Positions 24,898-36,205 of a stretch of DNA of 64,000 bases are shown in pieces. Under the pieces are notes generated by a model. The model saw nothing but the letters and a program-made list of their open reading frames with translations, did not search any database and was not told the origin of the DNA. Origin of the DNA: Actinomycetota bacterium (GTDB lineage Bacteria > Actinomycetota > Actinomycetes > JACCUZ01); contig JAVEDI010000114.1 of NCBI GenBank assembly GCA_030841035.1, positions 25,457 to 89,456 on the forward strand, given 5' to 3'. The translations under genes were made by a program, and so were the position numbers. Numbering within the stretch: the first letter of the stretch is position 1; each line of letters opens with the position of its first letter.

Positions 24898-24916
24898 GCC
24901 GCGTCGGGCTCCCCCG

Positions 24917-25519
24917 TCACCGCAGCGCTGGGCCGTGACCTGGCTCCTCCTGGTAGGAGTAGCGCTGCTCGCGCCAGGGGTCAGCCACGTTGTGGTAGCC
25001 GCGCTCCTCCCAGAAGCCGCGTCGGTCCGTCGTGAGGTACTCCACCGCCCGCACCCACTTGGCGCTCTTCCAGGCATAGAGCCGCGGCACCACCAGGCGC
25101 AGCGGCCAGCCGTGCTCGGGCGTGAGCTGCTCACCGTTGCGGTGCGTGGCCAGGATCGAGTCCTCGGCGCCGAAGTCGTCGAGGCTCATGTTCGCGGAGT
25201 AGCCGTACTCCGCCCACACCATCACGTGGGTCACGTCGGGTGCCGGCGGCACGGCCTCGAGCAGCGCCCGGGTCGGCACGCCGCTCCACTCGCTGTCGAG
25301 CAGGGAGAACTTCGTGACGCAGTGCAGGTCGCCGTGCACCGTCGAACGGGGCAGCGCCGCGAACTCGTCGGCGCTGAGGTGGCGCTCGGTCCCCGTCGTG
25401 AGAGCCCCGAAGCAGCGCAGGTCCCAGGTCTCGGGACGAAGCTTGGGGATCGGTCCGTAGTGCACGACCGGCCAACCGCGTGCGAGGTACTGCGACGGCG
25501 GAAGCCGTTGCTCACTCAC
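24917..25519 (-). CDS. Sulfite oxidase-type molybdopterin oxidoreductase (soluble, single domain)
   Basis: 200 residues from a GTG at 25519. It holds only the Mo-cofactor domain: LRCFGAL, the Mo-ligand Cys in HGDLHCVTKFSLLDSEW, VMVWAEYGYSANMSLDDFG, and PEHGWPLRLVVPRLYAWKSA. The C-terminal dimerisation domain found in the protein at 11348 is absent. No signal peptide or Tat motif is seen, so it is probably cytoplasmic. It converges on pknL with a 19-base gap and diverges from the DAHP synthase. Substrate unknown. Confidence 0.88.
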   Translation of the reverse strand: MSEQRLPPSQYLARGWPVVHYGPIPKLRPETWDLRCFGALTTGTERHLSADEFAALPRSTVHGDLHCVTKFSLLDSEWSGVPTRALLEAVPPAPDVTHVMVWAEYGYSANMSLDDFGAEDSILATHRNGEQLTPEHGWPLRLVVPRLYAWKSAKWVRAVEYLTTDRRGFWEERGYHNVADPWREQRYSYQEEPGHGPALR

Positions 25520-25569
25520 CGGTTCATCCTGACAGACGAGACGTGCAGGAGCGGCGCGGCCCTCGTGAC

Positions 25570-25575
25570 TACCCT
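25570..25575 (+). promoter_or_regulatory. -10 hexamer TACCCT, leaderless start of the type I DAHP synthase
   Basis: TACCCT is followed by 6 bases and the GTG at 25582, which decides between this start and the ATG at 25594. Confidence 0.5.
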
Positions 25576-26593
25576 GGCTGCGTGGTCGTCGTGATGCAGC
25601 CCGACGCCGAGCCCGACGACGTGGCCGGGGTCGTGGCACGAGTAGAGGGCGCAGGCGGCGAGGCATTCGTCAGCCGTGGCGTCAGCCGCACCATCATCGG
25701 ACTGGTCGGCGACATCGAGGTCTTCAGCGGGCTCAACCTGCGCACCATGCCGGGGGTGGCCGACGTCATGCGCGTCTCGGCCCCCTACAAGCTGGTCAGC
25801 CGCATCCACCACCCCGAGAAGACCACCGTGCTGGTGCGCGGCGTGCCGATCGGCCCCGACACGTTCACGCTGATCGCCGGGCCGTGCGCGGTGGAGACGC
25901 CGCAGCAGACGCTCGAGGCGGCCGAGATGGCCAAGGCCGCCGGCGCGACGCTGCTGCGCGGCGGCGCCTACAAGCCACGCACGTCTCCCTACGCCTTCCA
26001 GGGTCTGGGCGAGGCCGGGCTGCGCATCCTCGCCGACGTGCGTGACGCGACCGGACTGCCGATCGTGACCGAGGTGGTCGACGCACACGACGTGGACCTC
26101 GTGGCGTCCTACGCCGACATGTTGCAGGTCGGCACCCGCAACATGCAGAACTTCGGGCTGCTGCAGGCCGTCGGCCAGTGCGGCAAGCCCGTCATGCTCA
26201 AGCGCGGGATGCAGGCCACCATCGAGGAGTGGCTGATGGCGGCGGAGTACATCGCCCAGCGCGGCAACCTCGACATCGTGCTGTGCGAGCGCGGCATCCG
26301 CACGTTCGAGACGGCCACGCGCAACACGCTCGACATCAGCGCGGTGCCGGTCGTGCACAAGCTCGCCCACCTGCCGGTGATCGTCGACCCGTCGCACTCC
26401 GGCGGACGGCGCGACCTGGTCGTGCCCCTCTCGCGGGCCGCCATCGCCGTCGGGGCGGACGGCATCATCGTCGACGTCCACCCCCACCCCGAGCAGGCCC
26501 TGTGCGACGGGCCGCAGGCCCTCGTCGACGAGGACCTGCGCGCGCTCGCGGCCGCCGTCCGCCAGCTGCCGCCCCTCATGGGCCGCCGGCCGG

Positions 26594-27628
<1,035 letters not shown>

Positions 27629-27634
27629 GCAGCG

Positions 27635-27640
27635 ACGCTA
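27635..27640 (-). promoter_or_regulatory. -10 hexamer TAGCGT, leaderless start of threonine aldolase
   Basis: On the reverse strand TAGCGT is followed by 6 bases and the ATG at 27628; an overlapping TAGATT lies 5 bases further upstream and is an alternative. Confidence 0.4.
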
Positions 27641-27661
27641 ATCTACCCAGCCGGCGGGTGC

Positions 27662-28981
<1,320 letters not shown>

Positions 28982-29091
28982 CGGCGGCGCCCGGGCCGGG
29001 GCGGCCGATGTCCAGAGCGCGGGTTTCGTGACCTTTTGTCCGGGAATTCGTTCTACCGGCTGACCCCGACTCCCAGATACCCAGGAGTGTC

Positions 29092-30147
29092 ATGCGCCTC
29101 GCCCGTCCGGCCGCCGCAGTCGCCGCGGTCCTCGCTGCCCTGGCCACCACGGCGTCCCCCGCCCACGCCGCGACCAACGACCCGCTCTATGCCAAGCAGT
29201 ACGGCCCGCAGCAGGTGCACGCGGAGGCGGCCTGGGCGACCAGCACAGGGCTCGGCGCGGTGATCGCGGTCGTCGACACGGGGGTCGACCTGACGCACCC
29301 CGACCTGGCGGGCAAGCTGGTGGCCGGAGCCACCTTCATCGGCTGCAACCCCTCCTGCGGCAACGGGGACTGGAAGGGGCCCGACGGCGTGGCCCAGTCC
29401 GAGGACACGCACGGCACCCACGTCTCGGGCATCGCGGCCGCGGCGACCAACAACGGGGTGGGCATCGCCGGGGTCGCGCCGGACGCCAAGGTGATGCCGG
29501 TGAAGGTTCTCGAGGCCGGCTCCGGTTCCTACGAGGACATCGCCAACGGCGTGCGCTGGGCGGCCGACCACGGGGCCGACGTCATCAACATGAGCCTCGG
29601 GGGGCTGCAGGGCACCCAGGCCCTTGCGCTCACCGGTCTCGAGACGAGCCTGCAGGACGCGATCCTCTACGCCAAGGGCAAGGGCGTCGCGATCATCGCC
29701 GCCGCAGGCAACGACTCGGTGCCGGTGTGCAACTCCCCCGGCTTCGACGACGGTGTGCTGTGCGTCGTGTCCACCGACAAGCGCGAGGCCCGCTCCGCGT
29801 TCAGCAGCGGCCCGATCCGGCGCGACCTCAACGCGGTGGCCGCTCCCGGTGGCTCGCTCGTGCCGGTGTGCGGCGAGGACATCGTCTCCACGGTGCCGGC
29901 CGGCACCAGCAGCTCCGGCGCCACCTGTGGCTACGGCGACGCCTACGACGAGTACGCCGGCACGTCGATGGCGACTCCGCACGTCGCCGGTGTCGCGGCA
30001 CTGCTCGCGGCCCAGGGCCGCTCGGCGGACGCGATCTACAGTGCGCTCAGGTCGACGGCCCGCACCCCCGGTACGGGGACCCGTGGCGTCTTCACGCCGA
30101 CCTACGGGTACGGCATCGTCGACGCGGCCGCCGCAGTCGCCAGCTGA
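29092..30147 (+). CDS. Secreted subtilisin-like serine protease (S8)
   Basis: 351 residues. A signal peptide ends near SPAHA|ATND. The subtilase triad is Asp62 (VVDTGVDLTHPD), His107 (DTHGTHVSG) and Ser292 (GTSMATPHVAG), with oxyanion Asn207 in AAAGND. No propeptide domain or C-terminal anchor is seen, so it is likely a secreted minimal protease that may mature differently from subtilisin. The ATG follows an AGGAG at normal distance. Six cysteines suggest disulfides. It diverges from aroG. Confidence 0.93.
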   Translation: MRLARPAAAVAAVLAALATTASPAHAATNDPLYAKQYGPQQVHAEAAWATSTGLGAVIAVVDTGVDLTHPDLAGKLVAGATFIGCNPSCGNGDWKGPDGVAQSEDTHGTHVSGIAAAATNNGVGIAGVAPDAKVMPVKVLEAGSGSYEDIANGVRWAADHGADVINMSLGGLQGTQALALTGLETSLQDAILYAKGKGVAIIAAAGNDSVPVCNSPGFDDGVLCVVSTDKREARSAFSSGPIRRDLNAVAAPGGSLVPVCGEDIVSTVPAGTSSSGATCGYGDAYDEYAGTSMATPHVAGVAALLAAQGRSADAIYSALRSTARTPGTGTRGVFTPTYGYGIVDAAAAVAS

Positions 30148-30193
30148 CCTGCGGCGGGCGCTGCTGCGGACGACGTAGGGGCAGAGAGCCCGC

Positions 30194-31219
30194 TCAGCCG
30201 AAGAAGACCTCTGCCTCGGCGTAGAGCTCGGGGTCGACCAGCTTGAGCTCGCTCGTGGCGTCGGAGAGCGGCACGCGCACGATGTCGGTGCCCCGCAGGG
30301 CGACCATCGTGCCCCAGTCGCCGTCGTGCACCGCGTCGATCGCGTGCAGGCCGAAGCGGGTGGCGAGCCAGCGGTCACGCGCCGTCGGCGTACCGCCGCG
30401 CTGGATGTGCCCCAGCACCGTGGTGCGCGCCTCCTTGCCGGTGCGCTTCTCGATCTCCTTCTCGAGCACGCCACCGATGCCGCCGAGGCGGACGTGGCCG
30501 AAGGCGTCGAGCTCACCGGCCGCGAGCGTCATGCTGCCTTCCGCCGGCGTCGCGCCCTCGGACACGACGATGATCGGCGAGTAGTGGCTCTCGAACCGGC
30601 TCTCGACCCAGTCGCACACCTTCTCGATGTCGAAGGGCACCTCGGGGATCAGGATGATGTTGGCCCCACCGGCCATGCCCGCGTGCAACGCGATCCACCC
30701 GGCGTGGCGGCCCATGACCTCGACGATCAGCGCCCGGTGGTGCGACTCGGCCGTCGTGTGCAGCCGGTCGATCGCCTCCATCGCGACGTTGACCGCCGTG
30801 TCGAAGCCGAAGGTGTAGTCAGTGGCGTTGAGGTCGTTGTCGATGGTCTTGGGCACCCCGACGACGTGCACGCCGCGCTCGTGCAGCTTGGTGGCGACGC
30901 CGAGGGTGTCCTCGCCGCCGATGGCGACCAGCGCGTCGACACCGAGCCGCTGCAGGTTCTCGTCGATGCGCTGCACGCCGCCCTCGACCTTGAACGGGTT
31001 CGTGCGCGAGGAGCCCAGGATCGTGCCGCCTCGCGGCAGGATGCCGCGAACGGCCTGCACGTCCAGCGGCACCGTCTCACCCTCGATCGGCCCGCGCCAC
31101 CCGTCGCGGAACCCGACGAACTCGTGCCCGTAGGCCTTGGTCCCCTTCCGCACCACGGCACGGATCACCGCGTTGAGACCGGGACAGTCCCCGCCACCTG
31201 TCAGAACTCCGATACGCAT
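30194..31219 (-). CDS. pfkA: 6-phosphofructokinase with pyrophosphate-type active-site residues
   Basis: 341 residues of the PfkA family: LTGGGDCPGLNAVIRAVV, GILPRGGTILGSSRTNPF, PKTIDNDL, EVMGRHAGWIAL and LGHIQRGGTPTARDR. The donor-site residues are Asp104 in GGEDT and Lys124 in PKTIDND, the pair associated with PPi-dependent enzymes (ATP-dependent E. coli Pfk has Gly at both). Thus PPi is the predicted phosphoryl donor. Asp127 is the catalytic base. The ATG has TAGGGT 6 bases upstream. It diverges from glpK. Confidence 0.92.
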   Translation of the reverse strand: MRIGVLTGGGDCPGLNAVIRAVVRKGTKAYGHEFVGFRDGWRGPIEGETVPLDVQAVRGILPRGGTILGSSRTNPFKVEGGVQRIDENLQRLGVDALVAIGGEDTLGVATKLHERGVHVVGVPKTIDNDLNATDYTFGFDTAVNVAMEAIDRLHTTAESHHRALIVEVMGRHAGWIALHAGMAGGANIILIPEVPFDIEKVCDWVESRFESHYSPIIVVSEGATPAEGSMTLAAGELDAFGHVRLGGIGGVLEKEIEKRTGKEARTTVLGHIQRGGTPTARDRWLATRFGLHAIDAVHDGDWGTMVALRGTDIVRVPLSDATSELKLVDPELYAEAEVFFG

Positions 31220-31225
31220 GGGAGG

Positions 31226-31231
31226 ACCCTA
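31226..31231 (-). promoter_or_regulatory. -10 hexamer TAGGGT, leaderless start of pfkA
   Basis: On the reverse strand TAGGGT is followed by 6 bases and the ATG at 31219. Confidence 0.5.
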
Positions 31232-31309
31232 CTGAATGGCCGCTAGGGTCCCGGCATGACCTTCTCGACCCCTGGACGCATGCCCGGCTGAGGAGAGGAA
31301 CGCCCCCGG

Positions 31310-32776
31310 ATGTCCATCCTGGCCATCGACGCCGGAACGACGGGCGTGACCGCTCTGGTCGTCGCCGAGGACGCGCGTGTCGTGTCCCGCGGGTACGAGG
31401 AGTTCCCGCAGCACTTCCCCCGGCCCGGGTGGGTGGAGCACGAGCCCGAGCAGATCTGGCAGGCGACCCTGTCGGCCTGCCGTCAGGCACTGCAGCGGTC
31501 CGACGACCCCCCGACGGCGATCGGCCTCACCGACCAGCGGGAGACCGCGGTGCTGTGGGACAAGTCCTCGCTCGCCGCACCGCGACGCGCGATCGTCTGG
31601 CAGGACCGCAGGTCTGCGGGCATCTGCGACGAGCTGCGCGAGGCCGGTCACGAGAACCGGCTGCGCGAGCTGACCGGTCTGCGGTTCGACCCGTACTTCA
31701 CCGCCACCAAGCTGTGCTGGCTCGCGTCCCACGACGAGAAGTCGTGGGCGGGCGTCACGTCCGGGGCCGTCGCGCTCGGCACGGTCGACTCCTACCTCGT
31801 CGCGCGCCTGACCGGGGGCGCCCGGCACGTGACCGACGCCTCCAACGCTTCTCGCACCCTGCTGTTCGACATCACGAAGGGCGAGTGGTCCGACGAGCTG
31901 TGCGAGCTGCTCGGCGTGCCACGTGCGGCGCTGCCCGAGGTGGTGCCGTCCTACGGCGTGGTGGGCCGCACCGATCCCTCGGCGTTCCTGGGTCTCGACC
32001 TCCCGATCGCCGGCATCGCCGGCGACCAGCAGGCGGCGCTGTTCGGGCAGGCCTGCTTCGAGGTGGGCGACTCCAAGTGCACCTACGGCACCGGCTCGTT
32101 CGTGCTGGTCAACACCGGCCCCGAGATCGTGCGCTCGGAGGCCGGCCTGCTGACCACCGTCGCCTGGATGGACCCCTCGGGTGCTCTGACGTACGCGCAG
32201 GAGGGCGCGATCTTCGTGACCGGCGCCGCGATCCAGTGGCTGCGCGACGGGCTCGGGCTGCTCGGCTCGGCCGGCGAGTCGGAAGCGCTCGCCGGCACGG
32301 TGCCCGACAGTGGCGGCGTCGTCTTCGTCCCCGCGCTGACCGGGCTCGGTGCCCCCGACTGGGACCCGGCCGCGCGCGGCACGATCGTCGGCATCACCCG
32401 CGGCACGACCCGGGCGCACCTGGTGCGGGCGACGCTCGAGGCCATCGCGTTCGAGGTGCGCGACGTCATGGAGACGCTGCCCGGGACGACCACGCTGCGG
32501 GTGGACGGTGGCGCGGCCGCCAACGGCCTGCTGCTGCAGATGCAGGCCGACCAGCTTGCCATCGCGGTGGAGCGGCCGGAGATCCTCGAGACGACCGGGC
32601 TCGGCGCGGCCTTCCTGGCCGGGCTGGGCACCGGCGTGTGGTCCTCGACCGGGCAGCTGGCCGACACGTGGCGGCTGGACCGGCGCTTCGAGCCGACCGC
32701 CGGCAGCGACCGCGAGGAGGCCTACCGGCGGTGGCGCGCCGCCGTCGGGCGGGCGAAAGGCTGGGCCGACGTCTGA
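31310..32776 (+). CDS. glpK: Glycerol kinase
   Basis: 488 residues of the FGGY kinase family. LAIDAGTTGVTALVV (phosphate-1), GWVEHEPEQIW, GLTDQRETAVLWD, AGIAGDQQAALFGQ, YGTGSFVLVNTG and LRVDGGAAANGLLLQMQAD all match glycerol kinases. It phosphorylates glycerol to glycerol-3-phosphate. No glpF or glpD is adjacent. The start follows a purine-rich GGAGAGG at about 10 bases, unlike the many leaderless neighbours. Confidence 0.9.
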   Translation: MSILAIDAGTTGVTALVVAEDARVVSRGYEEFPQHFPRPGWVEHEPEQIWQATLSACRQALQRSDDPPTAIGLTDQRETAVLWDKSSLAAPRRAIVWQDRRSAGICDELREAGHENRLRELTGLRFDPYFTATKLCWLASHDEKSWAGVTSGAVALGTVDSYLVARLTGGARHVTDASNASRTLLFDITKGEWSDELCELLGVPRAALPEVVPSYGVVGRTDPSAFLGLDLPIAGIAGDQQAALFGQACFEVGDSKCTYGTGSFVLVNTGPEIVRSEAGLLTTVAWMDPSGALTYAQEGAIFVTGAAIQWLRDGLGLLGSAGESEALAGTVPDSGGVVFVPALTGLGAPDWDPAARGTIVGITRGTTRAHLVRATLEAIAFEVRDVMETLPGTTTLRVDGGAAANGLLLQMQADQLAIAVERPEILETTGLGAAFLAGLGTGVWSSTGQLADTWRLDRRFEPTAGSDREEAYRRWRAAVGRAKGWADV

Positions 32777-32808
32777 CGGCCGCGGCCCTCCTGCCCGGGC
32801 GGCTCGTC

Positions 32809-33480
32809 CTAGGCGGGGTGGCCGGGCTCGTCGAGACCGGTCTCGATCGCGTAGCGGACCAGCTCGACCCGATTGTGCAGCCGCAGCTTGTGCAGCGTGT
32901 TCTGCACGTGGTTCTGCACCGTGCGGTGCGAGAGCCGCAGCCGCTCGGCGATCTGCCGGTAGGACAGTCCCTTGGCCACCAGCCGCAGCACCTCGGTCTC
33001 GCGAGCGGTCAGCCGGGGCCCGTCCGTCGCGCCGGCGCCGGCTCCCCCCGACGGTGCCGATGACAACCGCCGGAACTCGCCCAGCACGAGCCCGGCGAGA
33101 CCCGGGGTGAAGACCGGCTCCCCGGCCGCCGTGCGCGTCACCGCCGACACCAGCTCCTCGCGTGAGGCCGACTTCACGAGATAGCCGGTCGCCCCGGCCT
33201 TCACCGCCTCCAGCACGTCGCCCTGCTCCCCGCTCGCCGAGAGGACCAGCACGTGCGGCGCCGGGTCGAGGGCCACGAGCTGCCGGGTCACCTCGACGCC
33301 GGACAGCGACGGCAGCTGCAGGTCGAGCACCACCACCTCAGGGCGGGCAGCGGGCGCACGGCGTACGGCCTCGGGGCCGTCAGCCGCGGTCGCCACCACC
33401 TCGTGGCCCGCTTCGGCGAGGTCGCGAGCCACGGCCTCGCGCCACATCGGGTGGTCGTCGACCACCATCACCCGGCTCAC
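32809..33480 (-). CDS. LuxR/NarL-family response regulator (MacR-like)
   Basis: 223 residues. Receiver domain with MVVDDHPMWREAVARDL and phospho-acceptor Asp in VVVLDLQLPSLSGVEV, followed by a LuxR helix-turn-helix (LTARETEVLRLVAKGLSYRQ, then HRTVQNHVQNTLHKLRL). It overlaps the upstream kinase gene by four bases (ATGA/GTGA type), so the two form one unit. The pair lies between pfkA/glpK and plsC, the neighbourhood of the Streptomyces MacRS system as I recall it, which controls membrane-related genes. Confidence 0.9.
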   Translation of the reverse strand: MSRVMVVDDHPMWREAVARDLAEAGHEVVATAADGPEAVRRAPAARPEVVVLDLQLPSLSGVEVTRQLVALDPAPHVLVLSASGEQGDVLEAVKAGATGYLVKSASREELVSAVTRTAAGEPVFTPGLAGLVLGEFRRLSSAPSGGAGAGATDGPRLTARETEVLRLVAKGLSYRQIAERLRLSHRTVQNHVQNTLHKLRLHNRVELVRYAIETGLDEPGHPA

Positions 33481-34583
33481 CGCGGCACCCGGATCTCGAC
33501 CTCGGCACCGTCGCCCGGCGTCGACCGCACGAGCGCCGAGCCGCCGAGGTCGGCCACCCGACCACGGATCGAGCGGGCGACCCCCAGCCGGCCCTGCGCC
33601 TCGGCCGCGGACAGGCGCTCGGCGTCGAACCCGCCGCCGTCGTCGCGGACGCTGACCACCAGCTCGTCCCCCTCATCCTCGAGCAGCACCCATGCCCGGG
33701 CACCGGCGCCCGCGTGCGACGTCACGTTCGCCAGAGCCGCCCCGACGGCTGCCGCGACCTCACGACCGCGCGCCCGGGCGACGAGCACTGCCGTGCCCGG
33801 GCACGACACGGTCACCGACGACGAGGAGTACGTCGAGAGCAGGGCGCGCAGGTCCACCTCGCCGTCCCGGTGCAGGGCCGTCCCCTCGGCGGGCCCGGTC
33901 GCGACCAGCGCGCGCAGCGCCACCTCCTGCTCCGCCGCCAGCCGCCCCAGCTCGGCAGCCTCGCCGCCGGCCGAGGCGCCGCGACGGCTCACCATGGCGA
34001 GCACCTGCAGGACCCCGTCGTGGATGTCGCGCGAGAGCCGCTCCCGCTCACGGGTCGCCGCCTCGACGGAGCGGGCCTGCGCCAGCGACTCCTCACCGCG
34101 GCGGGCGAGCGCGACGACGTACCCCACGATCGCGCCCGCGAGCAGCAGCAGCACGATGTTGTTGGCCGTGGCCGCCGTCACGGCGCCGCGATGGGCGAGG
34201 TCACCGGCCGCGACCACACACGCCGCCCCGACACCGGCCGCCCAGCCGCCGCGCACGGCGAACGCCAGCACCGGCGCCGCGGCCCACACGACGGGCAGCG
34301 TCTGGGCGCCCGCTGCGATCCGCGACGGGTCGTCCAGGAAACGGGCGGAGAGCACCGCGGCCAGCGCCAGCGCCAGGTCGGCCCCCAGGACCGACCAGCG
34401 GCGCCCGGCCGGCCTGCGGTAGGCGAGGGCGACGACGACCGTCCACGCGGTCATCGCGAGCAGCACCAGCCAGCCACCGGTGGGGTGTCGGTACCCGTCG
34501 TGGCGCAGCAGGTACAGCGCCACCGCGTAGGCCAGGCCCAGCCCGCGGAACACCGCCAACGCACGCCACAGCGCCGTCTCCAC
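33477..34583 (-). CDS. Sensor histidine kinase (MacS-like)
   Basis: 368 residues. Five or six membrane helices fill residues 1-165. A HisKA_3 dimerisation segment carries the phospho-His in RLSRDIHDGVLQVLAMV, and the HATPase domain shows SVRDDGGGFD and GRLGVARSIRGRVADLGG. No separate sensor domain is present, so sensing is probably within the membrane. It precedes and overlaps the response regulator gene. Assignment to the MacS family rests on length, topology and neighbourhood. Confidence 0.88.
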   Translation of the reverse strand: METALWRALAVFRGLGLAYAVALYLLRHDGYRHPTGGWLVLLAMTAWTVVVALAYRRPAGRRWSVLGADLALALAAVLSARFLDDPSRIAAGAQTLPVVWAAAPVLAFAVRGGWAAGVGAACVVAAGDLAHRGAVTAATANNIVLLLLAGAIVGYVVALARRGEESLAQARSVEAATRERERLSRDIHDGVLQVLAMVSRRGASAGGEAAELGRLAAEQEVALRALVATGPAEGTALHRDGEVDLRALLSTYSSSSVTVSCPGTAVLVARARGREVAAAVGAALANVTSHAGAGARAWVLLEDEGDELVVSVRDDGGGFDAERLSAAEAQGRLGVARSIRGRVADLGGSALVRSTPGDGAEVEIRVPR

Positions 34584-34604
34584 CGCCCGCCTCGACCGGG
34601 CTCG

Positions 34605-35363
34605 TCAGGCGGCTGGCGCGGAGGGCCGCTCGGGCTGCTCGGGCCGGTCCGTGGGCGCCGTACCCGCCTTCTCGGCGGCCCGCTCGGCCTTGAGGCGGTC
34701 CTTGGCGGCCTGCGCGTAGATGTCGACGTACTCGCGTCCGGAGAGCTCCATCAGCTCGTACATGATCTCGTCGGTGATCGATCGCAGGACGAACCGGTCG
34801 TTCTCCAGGCCCTCGTAGCGGCTGAAGTCCAGCGGCTCGCCGATCTTCATGCCGACCCGGCCGAGCCTCGGGATCCGGCGACCGGGCGGCTGCACCTTCT
34901 CGGTGTCGATCATGGCGACCGGCAGGACGGGGCACTTGGCCTCGAGCGCCATCCGCGCGACGCCCGTCTTGCCCCGGTAGAGGCGGCCGTCCGGCGAGCG
35001 GGTGCCCTCGGGGTAGATCCCGAGCAGGTCACCCCGGCCGAGCACCCGCAGGCCGGTGCGCAGGGCCGCCTCCGAGGCGGTGCCGCCGGAGCGGTCCACG
35101 GGCAGCTGGCCGGCGCTGCGGAAGAACATCGCGGTCAGCCGGCCCTTGAGGCCGGTCCCGGTGAAGTAGTCGATCTTGGCGAGGAACGTGACGCGCCGCG
35201 GCACCATCAACGGCAGGAAGATCGAGTCGGAGAACGACAGGTGGTTGGAGGCGAAGATCGCCGGGCCGTGCTCGGGCACGTTCTCCAGCCCGATGACGTA
35301 GGGCCGGAAGATCAGCCGCAGGATCGGCCCCAGCACGACGCGCTTGAGGAACCAGTAGAACAC
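34605..35363 (-). CDS. plsC: 1-acyl-sn-glycerol-3-phosphate acyltransferase (PlsC family)
   Basis: 252 residues from a GTG 7 bases after GGAGG. Acyltransferase block I is SNHLSFSDSIFLP (H-x4-D), block II includes FFRSAGQLPVDRSGG, block III is LGIYPEGTRSPDGRLYRG and block IV CPVLPVAMI. It adds the second acyl chain of phosphatidic acid. The C-terminal 25 residues are Pro/Ala/Glu-rich. It matches mycobacterial Rv2182c in strand and order. The two-component pair lies 21 bases downstream, probably co-transcribed. Confidence 0.93.
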   Translation of the reverse strand: MFYWFLKRVVLGPILRLIFRPYVIGLENVPEHGPAIFASNHLSFSDSIFLPLMVPRRVTFLAKIDYFTGTGLKGRLTAMFFRSAGQLPVDRSGGTASEAALRTGLRVLGRGDLLGIYPEGTRSPDGRLYRGKTGVARMALEAKCPVLPVAMIDTEKVQPPGRRIPRLGRVGMKIGEPLDFSRYEGLENDRFVLRSITDEIMYELMELSGREYVDIYAQAAKDRLKAERAAEKAGTAPTDRPEQPERPSAPAA

Positions 35364-35441
35364 CTGCGGACCTCCTCCCGGCACGGGCACCTTCCCCGCG
35401 AACACTAGGGGATGGCCCGCGGATCGTGCGACGATGCCGCC

Positions 35442-36197
35442 ATGCCTCTGATGCCCGGCGCGGAGCCGTTCAGCCACGACGGCGGACCCGTGGGCGCGCT
35501 GCTGTGCCACGGCTTCACCGGCACACCGCAGGGCATGCGTCCGTGGGGCGAGTACCTCGCGGCGCAGGGCCTCTCGGTGCGCGTGCCGCGGCTGCCCGGG
35601 CACGGCACGACCGTGGCCGAGGCGAACCTGACCACCTGGCAGGACTGGTACGCCGAGCTCGAGCGTGCCCTCGCGCAGCTGCGGTCCCGGTGCGAGCAGG
35701 TCTTCGTGATGGGCCTGTCGATGGGCGGCTGCCTGGCCCTGCGGCTCGCGGAAGAGCGCGGCGCGGACGTCGACGGTCTCGTCCTGGTCAACCCCAGCCT
35801 GCTGACCAAGCGGCTGGACCGGTTCCTGCTCCCGGGGCTGCGCCTGCTGGTGCCGACGTGGCCGGGCATCGCCAGCGACATCAAGAAGCCGGGCTCGCGA
35901 GAGCTGGCCTACGACCGCATCCCGGTCCGGGCCGCCTACACGATGAGCAAGCTGTGGCTCACGACGCGCGCCGACCTCGAGAAGGTCACCCAGCCGATCC
36001 TCGTGTTCCGCAGCGCGCAGGACCACGTCGTCGAGCCGGACAGCAGCGCGCTGCTGCTCGAGAAGGTCGCCTCGACCGACGTGCGCGAGGTCGTGCTGCA
36101 CGACAGCTACCACGTCGCGACTCTCGACAACGATGCGCCGACCATCTTCGAAGGCAGCATGGAGTTCGTCCGCCGGCTCGCCCGGGCCTGCGCGTAG
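35442..36197 (+). CDS. Alpha/beta hydrolase (carboxylesterase/monoacylglycerol lipase-like)
   Basis: 251 residues. GALLCHGFTGTPQGMRPWG holds the oxyanion region, GLSMGG the nucleophilic Ser, DHVVEPDS the acidic residue and DSYHVATLDND the His. This is the layout of the Est30/monoglyceride lipase group. The ATG at 35442 is chosen over a longer reading from 35412 because PGAEPFSHDGGPVGALL is the usual opening. It diverges from plsC and begins a three-gene forward run. The exact ester substrate is unknown. Confidence 0.88.
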   Translation: MPLMPGAEPFSHDGGPVGALLCHGFTGTPQGMRPWGEYLAAQGLSVRVPRLPGHGTTVAEANLTTWQDWYAELERALAQLRSRCEQVFVMGLSMGGCLALRLAEERGADVDGLVLVNPSLLTKRLDRFLLPGLRLLVPTWPGIASDIKKPGSRELAYDRIPVRAAYTMSKLWLTTRADLEKVTQPILVFRSAQDHVVEPDSSALLLEKVASTDVREVVLHDSYHVATLDNDAPTIFEGSMEFVRRLARACA

Positions 36198-36205
36198 GGG
36201 CCCGC

